64,000 bases of DNA. Source: an uncultured archaeon (lineage in GTDB: Archaea; Halobacteriota; Methanosarcinia; Methanosarcinales; Methanoperedenaceae). The stretch lies in contig CABMIB010000043.1 of NCBI GenBank assembly GCA_902386135.1, positions 1-64,000 of the forward strand, written 5' to 3'. A model generated the notes under the pieces. That model made no database searches and was not told where the DNA came from. It was given only the letters and a program-made list of their open reading frames with translations. The position numbers and the translations under genes were made by a program. Below, one piece after another: positions 1-7,950 of the stretch (positions are counted from its first letter, which is position 1; every line of letters begins with the position of its first letter).

Positions 1-28
1 ACACTCACATTTGTTGATTTAACCTCTT

Positions 29-184
29 TCACTCATATTGTGCGCCTTTTGGCTGTTCTGCCTCTCGTGCTCTCAATTTTGCATAGAAGTCTTTTTGTCT
101 CTTTTTTTCTGCGGCATCTTCTTTTCCAACTTTGACTTTCTGTGCTTTTTCTGCATTGTCCATCGAGCTTTCTAATCCTACCAT
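29..184 (-). CDS. 51-residue protein, paralogue of the N-terminus of the next gene upstream
   Basis: This small gene is supported by a near-ideal ribosome binding site (GGAGGTGA, five bases before the ATG at 184) and by homology to its neighbour. Its product begins MVGLESSMDNAEKAQKVK and continues with a charged helix ending KLRAR, matching the first 40 residues of the 103-residue protein at 260..571 (MVGLESTLEQAETAKKVK ... QLRAR). It stops just after that region and lacks the neighbour's Lys-rich linker and metal-binding tail. I see no signal peptide or membrane segment, so it is probably cytoplasmic. It is the third gene of a same-strand set (776 to 29). A shared helical N-terminus with and without a metal domain suggests that this part is a docking or oligomerisation segment. 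That is inference; I do not recognise the family. Confidence 0.72.
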   Translation of the reverse strand: MVGLESSMDNAEKAQKVKVGKEDAAEKKRQKDFYAKLRAREAEQPKGAQYE

Positions 185-259
185 TTTTTCACCTCCTTTT
201 ATATTATAAACATTACAATTTTTATATTTTATTATTTTAATTTTCTCTTTTATTTAAGC

Positions 260-571
260 CTAAAACACATACATCACTTCATCACAGCAGACAATCGGGC
301 TTTCGCTGTCAGTTGTACATAAGACTTCACAGCCGCAAACCGTACAATAATACGTCTCGCCTTTACTGGCTCTTGCCATTCTCTTTCCTTTTTTCGGCTT
401 TGCTTTCGCTTTAGCTTTTACCGGTTTAGCCGTTTTGACTTTTACAGGTTTACGGGCTCTTAATTGCGCCAGGAACTTATCCTGTCTCTCTCTTTCTGCT
501 TCTGCGACTTCCGGTTTTTTGACTTTCTTAGCAGTCTCAGCTTGTTCCAATGTGCTTTCCAGTCCAACCAT
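260..571 (-). CDS. Small desulforedoxin-like metal-binding protein with Lys-rich linker
   Basis: A 103-residue protein in three parts. Residues 1-40 are a charged helical segment shared with the 51-residue protein at 29..184. Residues 41-70 are a Lys/Ala/Pro-rich basic linker of the kind that binds nucleic acid or acidic surfaces. Residues 74-103 form a compact Cys cluster: CTVCG at 76-80, further Cys at 81 and 85, and a CC pair at 95-96 followed by DEVM. The spacing C-x2-C ... C-C matches the desulforedoxin domain, also the N-terminal domain of desulfoferrodoxin, which holds iron in a Cys4 site. A desulfoferrodoxin would continue into a superoxide-reductase domain; this protein ends instead. 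The start at 571 has AGGAGGT eight bases upstream. Electron transfer or metal sensing is plausible, but the exact role is unknown. Cys81 and Cys85 are additional to the usual four. Confidence 0.85.
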   Translation of the reverse strand: MVGLESTLEQAETAKKVKKPEVAEAERERQDKFLAQLRARKPVKVKTAKPVKAKAKAKPKKGKRMARASKGETYYCTVCGCEVLCTTDSESPIVCCDEVMYVF

Positions 572-599
572 TTATTTTACCTCCTGTTCTATTATGGTT

Positions 600-776
600 T
601 TATATCTGACTCACTCTTCTCAGTATGATCTTTTCATTATCAATTTCAACATTGATTTCAGCACCTTTTTCAACCGGTAAAGGAAATTGAGAATCATTGA
701 CGATCTTTGATTCAATAAGTAATTTAAAACTGCTCGTCGGGGGTACGGCTATAACTCTCCCTTTTCCTCTTAACAA
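600..776 (-). CDS. 58-residue hypothetical beta-rich protein, first gene of the small-protein operon
   Basis: An open frame of 58 codons starting with TTG at 776, preceded by GAGGAGAGG at 780-789 and by a TATA-like box at 821-830. The product is rich in short beta-type stretches (RGKGRVIAVPPTSSFKLLI, then EINVEIDNEKIILRR) and has no Cys, signal peptide or membrane segment. The second half faintly recalls the swapped-hairpin fold of AbrB-type DNA-binding proteins, but I cannot assign it. It ends 28 bases before the desulforedoxin-like gene on the same strand, so the two are probably co-transcribed. It is too short for usual gene-finder cutoffs. Support is the ribosome binding site, promoter spacing and protein-like composition. 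Confidence 0.6.
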   Translation of the reverse strand: MLRGKGRVIAVPPTSSFKLLIESKIVNDSQFPLPVEKGAEINVEIDNEKIILRRVSQI

Positions 777-780
777 CTTA

Positions 781-830
781 ACCTCTCCTCAAATTGTAAT
801 ATTTATTAATTACGTACCTGTATTTATACC
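781..830 (-). promoter_or_regulatory. TATA box and ribosome binding site of the small-protein operon
   Basis: On the reverse strand GGTATAAATA (821-830) lies about 45 bases upstream of the TTG start at 776. This places transcription start near 797, with a ~20-base leader holding GAGGAGAGG (780-789). It is consistent with archaeal TBP-dependent promoters; not tested. Confidence 0.5.
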
Positions 831-962
831 TATCTCCGTACCTATTTTTTAAATCCCCTTATAGACTGAGGCCGGGTCAATTATCATAATTTTTATGCAT
901 TTATTAAATAAGCACTAAATAGATAAACAATAACGATGTAGTTAAAACTTGTTTGAATATAT

Positions 963-1035
963 AACTTATAAGTATATTCAGCAAGGATAGAAAATGAGCA
1001 CTCTTGTTAATATGAGGGGATAGGCTGGAGCCAGA
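963..1035 (+). promoter_or_regulatory. TATA-like box and GGATAG-containing leader of the 26-haem cytochrome gene
   Basis: CTTATAAGTATATT at 964-977 is a TATA-like element about 60 bases before the ATG at 1036. The leader holds GGATAG at 985-990, GGGATAGG at 1017-1023 and the ribosome binding sequence GGAG at 1027-1030. GGATAG-type sequences recur in leaders of many exported-protein genes in this window (see findings). Confidence 0.45.
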
Positions 1036-4000
1036 ATGGATAGGACAGGTTCGCACTTAATACAGCTTATAACATCTGATAGAGGGAAACTTCCAGCCCG
1101 TTTTCTTACAGGCATAACTGTTTTACTTTTGATCCTTGCAGGCTCGCCTTTTTTCAATGGTACAGAGATAGGGGCAAACGCAGATACCAACCCTTACGCT
1201 TCTCCATCCATTTTGAATCTAACGAACACCGGACCCACCTCAAGCGGCTCTTTTATTTTCTGGGATACTAATGTATCCACCAATAACAGGGTATATTATG
1301 GTCTGAATGAATCCGATGTCAATAACCTGATAAACGGGAGCTGGAGCATCTGGGATAATAGCACGCTCAATATAAGTATCAGAGTCTCAGGATTATCTGC
1401 AAACACTACTTATTACTATAAGCCTGAAAGCTGGTCCTCCACTGCCAACGATTCTGTACCTGCCAGCTTGCTTGTGACTCTCAAACCCGGGGTATGGGCA
1501 AGTCCCTCGGAGTACATGGTCAGCCCGCCCGGATGGACCGGCTCGCCTGTTAACTTCCGTACGGTCAATATATCAGCAGCTATCCTGAATGATAACGGAC
1601 GTTACATTCCCGGTCTATCTCTTGAAGCTGTTATCTATAACAGCACAGGCACCGAGATAGGAAGAACGAACCTGAGCGGTGCAGGTCCTTATTCCGGGAA
1701 CTTTACACTGCCTGATTATTTAGATGAAGGTGGATACGTAGTACGGATAACAGGCTATCCCAATGTGGCAGGAGAGTTCAGCGTCCTTAGATGGGGCTGC
1801 GCCAATTGCCACACGAATAATTATCCATCAACATTTAATGCCACAACGGTTCATCCCCAACATTTCGATACTACAAATATTACATCTCTAAATGTATTCC
1901 ATTGTGGTGATGAACAGTGTATTAACTTGGATACGCAGTATTACTCTACAAGCCAATGCGACGGATGCCATGCTTTCAGTTACCCCAATTTACAGCTATT
2001 TGGGGTACAGCATCCTCAATCAGGTGCGTGCAGCGATTGCCACAGGACTCCATCGGGTGGAAATGCTGCTCTTATATGCGAAAACTGCCATAATGATATA
2101 ACATCAGGCGATAGCTATCTTTCCCCGCGTTACGGTCAGGATAGACACTACCAGAACGCGACATGTAACGATTGCCATAACAATCTAACTTCTTTAATAA
2201 CTAAACCGAATTGTACAACCTGCCATCCGAGACCGGGCTCAATCCTCAGCAATATGACCATTCCCGATTCTATCGAAAACACGACACACTCTACCCAGAA
2301 AACAGTACCCTGCGGTCTATGCCATAACAGGGAGCACGATGTAAAATCTCTCTACACGCTGGATGCTACTGTATGCAGGACCTGCCATTCAGGCATAACC
2401 CATAATATGGGAGCGCAGTGTACAACATGCCACGGAAAAGACCCGCATAATATATCATTCAATGCTGGTCCGAACTGCATAGGTTGTCACGGTATAGGAG
2501 AAGTCGCACTTCATCAAGTGAACAGTTCAGCCATGAATTCAAGCGATGCCATCCATGCCAACCTGAACAGGAACGCGACTAACTCAACGGGTATATCAGC
2601 CGAGAACAAGAAATGCTGGGGATGCCATGATTCCACCGGAAGCCAGCCGGCTAACGATAGTATGGGAAGCAGGTTCAGCAACCCGTATAAGTGCTACGAC
2701 TGCCACAACGGCACAGCTAAACCGTATGATAATGTCAGCAGTGCCCCGAACGTGAGCCAGCATTTCCTGAACGGGACCAGTATAAAGGCCGCCTTAAATG
2801 CCTCAGATAATTCTTCCTCCTGTATAGTGTGCCACAACCTGACCGAGATGAAAGTGGATTATACAGGCGATAACTATGGAACTAACTTTTCACTTCCTTC
2901 CCACTATGGCAGAAGCAGGGCGCTTGACCCGCAGGTCAGGCAGGGGAATGCTACCGACTGTACATACTGCCATCAAAATACCAGCACGGTATTCGTTGTA
3001 GCAATGATGGATCTGAATAACAGTAACATCTCTAACCACAGCCTGCGCTATAATAACTCAAATCCGCCCTGCGTCCAGTGCCACAATTCCGGCTGGATAC
3101 ACAATTCCACTCTTACCAAACCTGCACTCACTCTTCCCAACTCAACGTTCTGCCTGTCGTGCCATGGCAATAACGGCAGCGGAGGCACGAATTACTCAGG
3201 TATGGTTACCGGCATAAGAGAGAAACACAATAATACGATAAATTGTACCGAATGCCATTTCAACATCAGCCGGGATATCCATCCCGTCAAATATCTCCAG
3301 CCGGATGAGAGTTACAGTACAAGCAATTCCACGGGTGTTAACTGCACTAACTGTCATCAGGACCCTGCGTTTTATCCGAACCTGTCGAAAACACCGCCAA
3401 AGATACCATATCCATTGCACCACAGTGACAATCCCTCCAACGGGACGCGCTGGAACTCATCGGGATACTGGGATAATACATCAGAGATCACAGCCTGTAT
3501 CTACTGCCACAATGACACTAAACATAAAGCAGCAGCTCTTGGCAGGCCCGAGAACTGGAGAGGGAACAATATAGTCAATTCAAGTATCGTGAATACAAGT
3601 AACTGGTGTGCAGGCTGCCACTACCAGGGATATTCGAACGGGGGAAAGAATTACGAGAATATGACCTCAACATTTATCTCTGCGAACCTGCCTGTTCCTC
3701 CGGAGATCACAAATGGAACATATGCCGTCAGTACCATGAGCGATTTCTACTATCATAACTTAACGCCGGATTACAATGATTCCACCTGTAAGACCTGCCA
3801 CAGCATCGGTCTGAATAACGGGGCGATGGATGCCTTTTTACACAATATCACAGCCAGGGACTGCAGCGGATGCCATTTCTCCTATGATGTGATGAACAGC
3901 AGCCGGAGCCCAACAGCCCCTGCGAGATATGTTAATCCTGATATGTTCAATGAAAGTGCCCATGGTAATGTCAGTTGCAGGAATTGCCATACCGGAGGGC

Positions 4001-4260
4001 ATAACAACATCGGCGCGAGAAAAGCCTGTGAGGACTGCCATGCTGTCCGGGACCCGGACAACCCGCGGGAAAGGCATAACATAACAGGAGACCCCTACAG
4101 TTATAAAGTCGGCGGGGTATCGGTTGTATATATTACGGACTGTACGATATGCCACGACAGGAATTTATATAATAACGCTACTGCCACATATGGATTTAAT
4201 AAACCGGTAGATTGCAATTACTGCCATACGTACCCTGATAAAAATTATTCGTCATGGTGA
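1036..4260 (+). CDS. Giant secreted multihaem c-type cytochrome, 26 CXXCH
   Basis: A 1074-residue exported cytochrome that probably conducts electrons at or beyond the cell envelope. A hydrophobic signal segment lies at about residues 20-45 (LTGITVLLLILAGSPFF). Residues ~50-245 form a haem-free, sequon-rich beta region resembling fibronectin-III or purple-acid-phosphatase-type N-terminal domains. From about residue 255 to 1061 I count 26 CXXCH motifs. The first nine and the beta region closely match the 12-haem protein at 33859..35577. Motifs 10-21 follow the order of the 12-haem repeat in the 47-haem protein at 21529..28641, starting at a different point of the cycle. One CX4C (HCGDEQC) lacks the His and probably does not bind haem. 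There is no C-terminal anchor. It is the first gene of a run with the two small cytochromes that follow. Exact electron partners are unknown. Confidence 0.93.
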   Translation: MDRTGSHLIQLITSDRGKLPARFLTGITVLLLILAGSPFFNGTEIGANADTNPYASPSILNLTNTGPTSSGSFIFWDTNVSTNNRVYYGLNESDVNNLINGSWSIWDNSTLNISIRVSGLSANTTYYYKPESWSSTANDSVPASLLVTLKPGVWASPSEYMVSPPGWTGSPVNFRTVNISAAILNDNGRYIPGLSLEAVIYNSTGTEIGRTNLSGAGPYSGNFTLPDYLDEGGYVVRITGYPNVAGEFSVLRWGCANCHTNNYPSTFNATTVHPQHFDTTNITSLNVFHCGDEQCINLDTQYYSTSQCDGCHAFSYPNLQLFGVQHPQSGACSDCHRTPSGGNAALICENCHNDITSGDSYLSPRYGQDRHYQNATCNDCHNNLTSLITKPNCTTCHPRPGSILSNMTIPDSIENTTHSTQKTVPCGLCHNREHDVKSLYTLDATVCRTCHSGITHNMGAQCTTCHGKDPHNISFNAGPNCIGCHGIGEVALHQVNSSAMNSSDAIHANLNRNATNSTGISAENKKCWGCHDSTGSQPANDSMGSRFSNPYKCYDCHNGTAKPYDNVSSAPNVSQHFLNGTSIKAALNASDNSSSCIVCHNLTEMKVDYTGDNYGTNFSLPSHYGRSRALDPQVRQGNATDCTYCHQNTSTVFVVAMMDLNNSNISNHSLRYNNSNPPCVQCHNSGWIHNSTLTKPALTLPNSTFCLSCHGNNGSGGTNYSGMVTGIREKHNNTINCTECHFNISRDIHPVKYLQPDESYSTSNSTGVNCTNCHQDPAFYPNLSKTPPKIPYPLHHSDNPSNGTRWNSSGYWDNTSEITACIYCHNDTKHKAAALGRPENWRGNNIVNSSIVNTSNWCAGCHYQGYSNGGKNYENMTSTFISANLPVPPEITNGTYAVSTMSDFYYHNLTPDYNDSTCKTCHSIGLNNGAMDAFLHNITARDCSGCHFSYDVMNSSRSPTAPARYVNPDMFNESAHGNVSCRNCHTGGHNNIGARKACEDCHAVRDPDNPRERHNITGDPYSYKVGGVSVVYITDCTICHDRNLYNNATATYGFNKPVDCNYCHTYPDKNYSSW

Positions 4261-4264
4261 TCAA

Positions 4265-4705
4265 ATGGATAAAAGAATATTATTGATATTTGTAATTTTC
4301 GGGGCACTGTTCTTTGTTTCCGCTTTTAAGACCTATGCGGTTTTCTCAGGCGGACATGCGATCTATGAGAATAAGACCACGGCACCTGAGTTCTGTATTA
4401 AATGCCACCCGGATAAAGTGTCTTTCGTAAATAAAAGCGTCCATCGCAACGCAGGGTGCATATGCCATGGTTATAATCCTAATGCATCTTCGCTTTACAA
4501 TATTAATTTAGCACATAATCTTACCAAGCAGATCTACTGCACCAACTGCCATACGAACTACTCCGTGGATACTGGCGACATAATTATACACCAGGATGAA
4601 AATATGATAATAAGTGGAATAAACCAGTCTGCACATTATATTATTCCAAAAGGGAACAAAGCTCTGGTATATGACAGGGCAAGACAGTACTTTAATGGTT
4701 CATGA
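4265..4705 (+). CDS. Small exported dihaem-type cytochrome of the GQH/CxKCH family
   Basis: A 146-residue protein with an N-terminal hydrophobic segment (LLIFVIFGALFFVSAF), then AVFSGGHAIY and the first haem motif CIKCH. This N-terminal signature is shared with six other cytochromes in the window. A second canonical motif is CTNCH. Between them GCICHG gives CXCH rather than CXXCH, as if one residue were lost, so haem attachment there is uncertain. The gene starts four bases after the stop of the 26-haem cytochrome with GGTGATC as ribosome binding site, implying translational coupling. It may be an accessory subunit or linker for the giant cytochrome. Its function is otherwise unknown. Confidence 0.85.
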   Translation: MDKRILLIFVIFGALFFVSAFKTYAVFSGGHAIYENKTTAPEFCIKCHPDKVSFVNKSVHRNAGCICHGYNPNASSLYNINLAHNLTKQIYCTNCHTNYSVDTGDIIIHQDENMIISGINQSAHYIIPKGNKALVYDRARQYFNGS

Positions 4706-4712
4706 GGTATAG

Positions 4713-5495
4713 ATGAACAAGAAAATACTATTATACGTGGCTTTCATGGCTCTCAGCCTTTACGCAATGCCCAAGACAGTAGCATTGTTCGCAGGTCAGC
4801 ATACGTACTACAGCGGGATGGGAGTAGAGTGCGAGAAGTGCCATTCCGATATATTAGCGGAGATCGAAACAAGCGGGTATGTTTATGAAAAACACCGGGA
4901 AGCAGCTGGTAACATAAATTATACGACATACCTTTCCCTTGGGGGTATAGATTATTCTGGCGGGACTATAACAGCATACGATGGAACAAAATGGACATGG
5001 AATAATTCTGGAAAAACTTGGGAGAGTGGATTGCAGGTTCGGAATGTCAGCCTTGACAGGAATAATAACGGTATAATAGATGGCGCTGAAATCTGCATGC
5101 TGTGCCATAACGCTTCTCTTGCAGGTTCCAATGACCATACAGGAATAATTGTAAGGGGTTGCGACGATGACATGTGCCACGGTAACAAGAACAATATTTA
5201 TAACAGCCCGGCGCTCTTCAATAAGACCACGCCCGATATTATAGCAGCAGGGCATGCTCTGAGCCAGGCTAATATCCACCAGCCATTTTACCTTGAGGCA
5301 AGCAACCAGTCTTCGCGTTATGGGGCAATTATGGCTTTCAACCGGACACCTGGAAATATAAATGGCGATAGCATCTCAAAAGGGCACTGGACATGCGAAG
5401 GGTGCCATACTGGAACAACTATTAATGTTACCATACTCCCTCCTCAGGCGTATAATCATTCGGATAGCTATCCTGTTAAGAAGAGATATAATTAA
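4713..5495 (+). CDS. Small exported multihaem cytochrome: 3 CXXCH plus one CX4CH
   Basis: A 260-residue secreted cytochrome. The N-terminus has a hydrophobic leader (LLYVAFMALSLYAM), then ALFAGQHTYY and CEKCH, the signature of the ECN-like group in this window. Other motifs are CMLCH, the expanded CDDDMCH (CX4CH) and CEGCH, so up to four haems. A calcium-site-like stretch DRNNNGIIDGAEIC precedes the second motif and resembles a dockerin or EF-hand loop; calcium binding there is inference. It lies seven bases after the preceding gene with GAGGT as ribosome binding site. Its stop overlaps, tail to tail, the stop of the 12-haem cytochrome on the other strand. Size and motif number resemble tetrahaem ECN subunits, but similarity beyond the N-terminus is not obvious. 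Confidence 0.87.
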   Translation: MNKKILLYVAFMALSLYAMPKTVALFAGQHTYYSGMGVECEKCHSDILAEIETSGYVYEKHREAAGNINYTTYLSLGGIDYSGGTITAYDGTKWTWNNSGKTWESGLQVRNVSLDRNNNGIIDGAEICMLCHNASLAGSNDHTGIIVRGCDDDMCHGNKNNIYNSPALFNKTTPDIIAAGHALSQANIHQPFYLEASNQSSRYGAIMAFNRTPGNINGDSISKGHWTCEGCHTGTTINVTILPPQAYNHSDSYPVKKRYN

Positions 5496-6499
5496 CTCGT
5501 ATTCCTGAGGCCTACCTTTATTGCGTAGTCCTTAAGTTGCTTTTCATCAGATATTTCAGGAAGGCCATTCCGTGGGGCATGGGGGTTGGTATGGCAGTCG
5601 GTGCATCCTATGACATAGCGGTGGCAGCTGGCACAATTATATTTGCCTGGGTGGAGCGGCCCGTGGGGCATATGACATTTCATGCATGAAATTACTTCTT
5701 TGTGTTTAGGATGGCAGTTGATACATGCAGGTACATTCCGGTTATGTTTGCTATCATACATTGTGAGGTTGTCGTAGACATCACTATGACAGGGAGCGCA
5801 CATTTCTTTTGTAGCGGTATCTTTGAAAACGGCATTTCGGACAGGAAGATGCGGGTCGCTGTGACACCCAAGACAGATGCTCCTATCCCATTGTGCGTTT
5901 TTTAAGTGGGGCTTATGGCATTTGGTGCACTGGGGAAGATCATCCAGTCGCGTGGGATCAGTTCCGTGGCAGTTGCCGCAGGTCAGGTTCCTGTGCCCTC
6001 CTTCGCCGATGTGCCTCCAGAAGCTTGTCTCGACTTTTACCGGTACCTCTTTGTGCATGAGATGGCAGCCGTCGCAGGAGGTAGCATTGGAATGGTTGAA
6101 CTTGAATGATATTATCTTTTTAGTATCATGACATTTGGTACAGTTGGCTTCCAAGAGCGCAAAATCAGAGGCATTAACACTCTGGTTCAACGTAAAATTT
6201 GAGGACATCAGTTTGTTGAGCACAGGAAGAGAGTAATTGATGAGCTGGATATCTATGAGCAGTTTTTTGGTAGCCATGTTTGATTGGATTCCCGTACCGG
6301 AATGACACTCTATGCAGTTAATACCTTTTACTTTATGGAAAGGCATGTCCGAGTTGTTAAGCGGAGAAATGTAGGTCTTATATTCGGATGCATGGCATCT
6401 GGCACAATAGAGCGGGTCGTTAAGATTTCCGAATACGGTCGATGAAACATACACCGATGCGACGACAAGCAGAAGTGCCGGTATCAGCCATTTTTTCAT
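5492..6499 (-). CDS. Membrane-anchored 12-haem c-type cytochrome (NapC/NirT-like N-terminus)
   Basis: A 335-residue protein with an N-terminal hydrophobic segment (residues 4-24) that could remain as an anchor, followed closely by CARCH, an arrangement like NapC/NirT-type quinol-oxidising cytochromes. I count 12 CXXCH motifs, unevenly spaced with many additional His residues, consistent with bis-His coordination. The short charged C-terminus has no second membrane segment. It is the one cytochrome here that looks suited to pick up electrons at the membrane and pass them outward. The quinol or methanophenazine role is inferred from architecture only. The ATG at 6499 follows AAAGGAT. It converges on the operon at 1036..5495 with a four-base overlap. 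Confidence 0.9.
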   Translation of the reverse strand: MKKWLIPALLLVVASVYVSSTVFGNLNDPLYCARCHASEYKTYISPLNNSDMPFHKVKGINCIECHSGTGIQSNMATKKLLIDIQLINYSLPVLNKLMSSNFTLNQSVNASDFALLEANCTKCHDTKKIISFKFNHSNATSCDGCHLMHKEVPVKVETSFWRHIGEGGHRNLTCGNCHGTDPTRLDDLPQCTKCHKPHLKNAQWDRSICLGCHSDPHLPVRNAVFKDTATKEMCAPCHSDVYDNLTMYDSKHNRNVPACINCHPKHKEVISCMKCHMPHGPLHPGKYNCASCHRYVIGCTDCHTNPHAPRNGLPEISDEKQLKDYAIKVGLRNTS

Positions 6500-6599
6500 A
6501 TCCTTTGATTAGTAGTTACTGATTTAAGTATGCAACTGTAACTTAGTTAATATTTATAGGACCTAAGATGCCTCAATACCAGGGGCTTCAAAGGAATAG

Positions 6600-6693
6600 A
6601 TAGTAAGGTATATACTCTATAAAATACAATTATAATTAAGTTGGATTATATGTGAATTTAATAAATAAAAAAGGTAGGTAAGGAGAGGAAATC
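6600..6693 (+). promoter_or_regulatory. Promoter and leader of the tetrahaem ECN-like gene
   Basis: The AT-rich leader contains GGTATATACTCTATAAAATA (6604-6623), two possible TATA elements about 70-90 bases before the ATG, and a strong ribosome binding site AAGGAGAGG ending five bases before the start at 6694. A strong site with an independent promoter and a terminator suggests a highly expressed single gene. Confidence 0.5.
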
Positions 6694-7341
6694 ATGAACA
6701 GTAGGATATTTTTGCTAACCGTCGCGGTCGCGGCAGTCGGGCTGTTTGCAATGCCGAATACGTTAACGTTATTCTCAGGACAGCATACGTTCTATGGACC
6801 TGCTGATGTAAACTGCAAGAAATGTCATCAGGATATTTACGATGAAATGAACAACAATATCAGCACTGCACACACGACACAAAACATGACAGACAGATGC
6901 GTAGGTTGCCACAGAACAGGAACTCTAACCGGTGTTCCTATTAACGGAACAGACTATACTGGGACTCGTGTTACTGATGTTAAAAATAATTCACAGGCCC
7001 ATGCTGCGGTGACACTGGAATGTATAACATGCCATACAGGAGTAGGTAATGAACTGACCGGTAAAGATGAAGCCCATACAGCATATTACTATGGTTCGAT
7101 ATCCAATAAGACTAATTCCAGTGGAACTTTAGGAACTGACTTCAACCAGACGGTGATCCAGTTAAAGGGTGCAAATACAGCCTGTGTCGGATGCCATACC
7201 CACATAACTATGAATATAACATGGATAAGGGCTAAAGGCTACAATATGATCGCGAACGAAAGCACTGGCAGCTATAACCTGACGTTCCTGGCCAACCAGT
7301 CAAGTGATAACCTCAATACAACCTACTCAGCCGGACAGTAA
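6694..7341 (+). CDS. Tetrahaem extracellular cytochrome, candidate ECN-type nanowire subunit
   Basis: A 215-residue secreted protein with exactly four CXXCH motifs (Cys41, Cys69, Cys110, Cys164). A hydrophobic leader is followed by the signature LFSGQHTFY just before the first motif. Enough extra His residues (31, 60, 103, 128, 170) are present for bis-His coordination of all four haems. Size, four haems and a secreted, anchor-free architecture match the tetrahaem proteins that polymerise into extracellular cytochrome nanowires in Pyrobaculum and Archaeoglobus. That match is by pattern, not by alignment. The C-terminus is sequon-rich (NQSSDNLNTTYSAGQ). The gene stands alone with a strong ribosome binding site and its own terminator, consistent with an abundant structural protein. 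Related proteins are at 36704..38041 and 40009..40974. Confidence 0.88.
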   Translation: MNSRIFLLTVAVAAVGLFAMPNTLTLFSGQHTFYGPADVNCKKCHQDIYDEMNNNISTAHTTQNMTDRCVGCHRTGTLTGVPINGTDYTGTRVTDVKNNSQAHAAVTLECITCHTGVGNELTGKDEAHTAYYYGSISNKTNSSGTLGTDFNQTVIQLKGANTACVGCHTHITMNITWIRAKGYNMIANESTGSYNLTFLANQSSDNLNTTYSAGQ

Positions 7342-7368
7342 GCCGGTTGAGTTTCTTTTACTTTTTTA
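7325..7368 (+). terminator. Hairpin and T-tract terminator after the tetrahaem gene
   Basis: ACTCAGCCGG (7325-7334) pairs with CCGGTTGAGT (7343-7352) as ten pairs with one G-U. The stem spans the stop codon and is followed by a T-rich run to 7368. It is an intrinsic-terminator-like structure, plausible for archaeal transcription ending on U-tracts. Confidence 0.6.
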
Positions 7369-7400
7369 TCCCCGCCTCATTTGGTTAAAGCCCGACAGTA

Positions 7401-7823
7401 CTATGTCAGGATAATTTCTTTTGAGACCACTTCAATGTCCTGAGAATTTGCATTTGTAACTCGTGCTGTTACTCGCACGATATCTCCGGGCTTCGGATTA
7501 TTTATTAATCCAACGGTCAGATTGTAAACTCCACTTCCGTTATAAGGCACTGATGTCCATTCACCTATCATCTGCATGTTCTGCAAAACCACTACTGTTA
7601 CACCCGGTGTTATCAATAAATTACTGTTTGGTTCGCTTATTTTATTGACTGATTGTAAATGAGCGGTTATGTCCCCTATTGTTGCATTATTGAGGTCGCC
7701 CTTCACCAACACCTGGACCTGCAGGACGGATGCCTGTTTCTGTCCGCCCAGATAGTAAAATATTCCCAGAAGCGCCAAAATAATAAATCCAATGATTAAT
7801 ATGTTCCTGGTAAACTGTTTCAT
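7401..7823 (-). CDS. Small membrane-anchored beta-rich protein, possible ECN accessory
   Basis: A 140-residue protein with one N-terminal membrane segment (residues 9-26) and an extracytoplasmic beta-rich domain with several N-X-S/T sequons. No Cys and no haem motif are present. The C-terminal pattern (GVYNLTVGLINNPKPGD, then a beta strand) parallels the 154-residue protein at 39543..40007 (GTYNLRLFFKDGYEPKQGD). Both sit directly beside ECN-like cytochrome genes. I infer a related immunoglobulin-like fold and a role in anchoring, nucleating or chaperoning the extracellular cytochrome. I recognise no named family. The gene converges on the tetrahaem gene. Confidence 0.75.
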   Translation of the reverse strand: MKQFTRNILIIGFIILALLGIFYYLGGQKQASVLQVQVLVKGDLNNATIGDITAHLQSVNKISEPNSNLLITPGVTVVVLQNMQMIGEWTSVPYNGSGVYNLTVGLINNPKPGDIVRVTARVTNANSQDIEVVSKEIILT

Positions 7824-7950
7824 AAAATATAATAAACGTTGCGCCGTATAAACATTACTAAATAGCAGCCGGCCACGGCCATTAAACCCATCTTCCGGCC
7901 CCGGTTGGGAGTTAATTATTTATGTAGAAGCAGTCAAGAGAAGAAACATC

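Noticed and set aside
3838-4155. Reverse-strand 105-codon frame and many similar frames opposite the cytochrome genes
   Set aside because: They are shadows of CXXCH-rich coding sequence, with no ribosome binding sites and no independent protein-like features.
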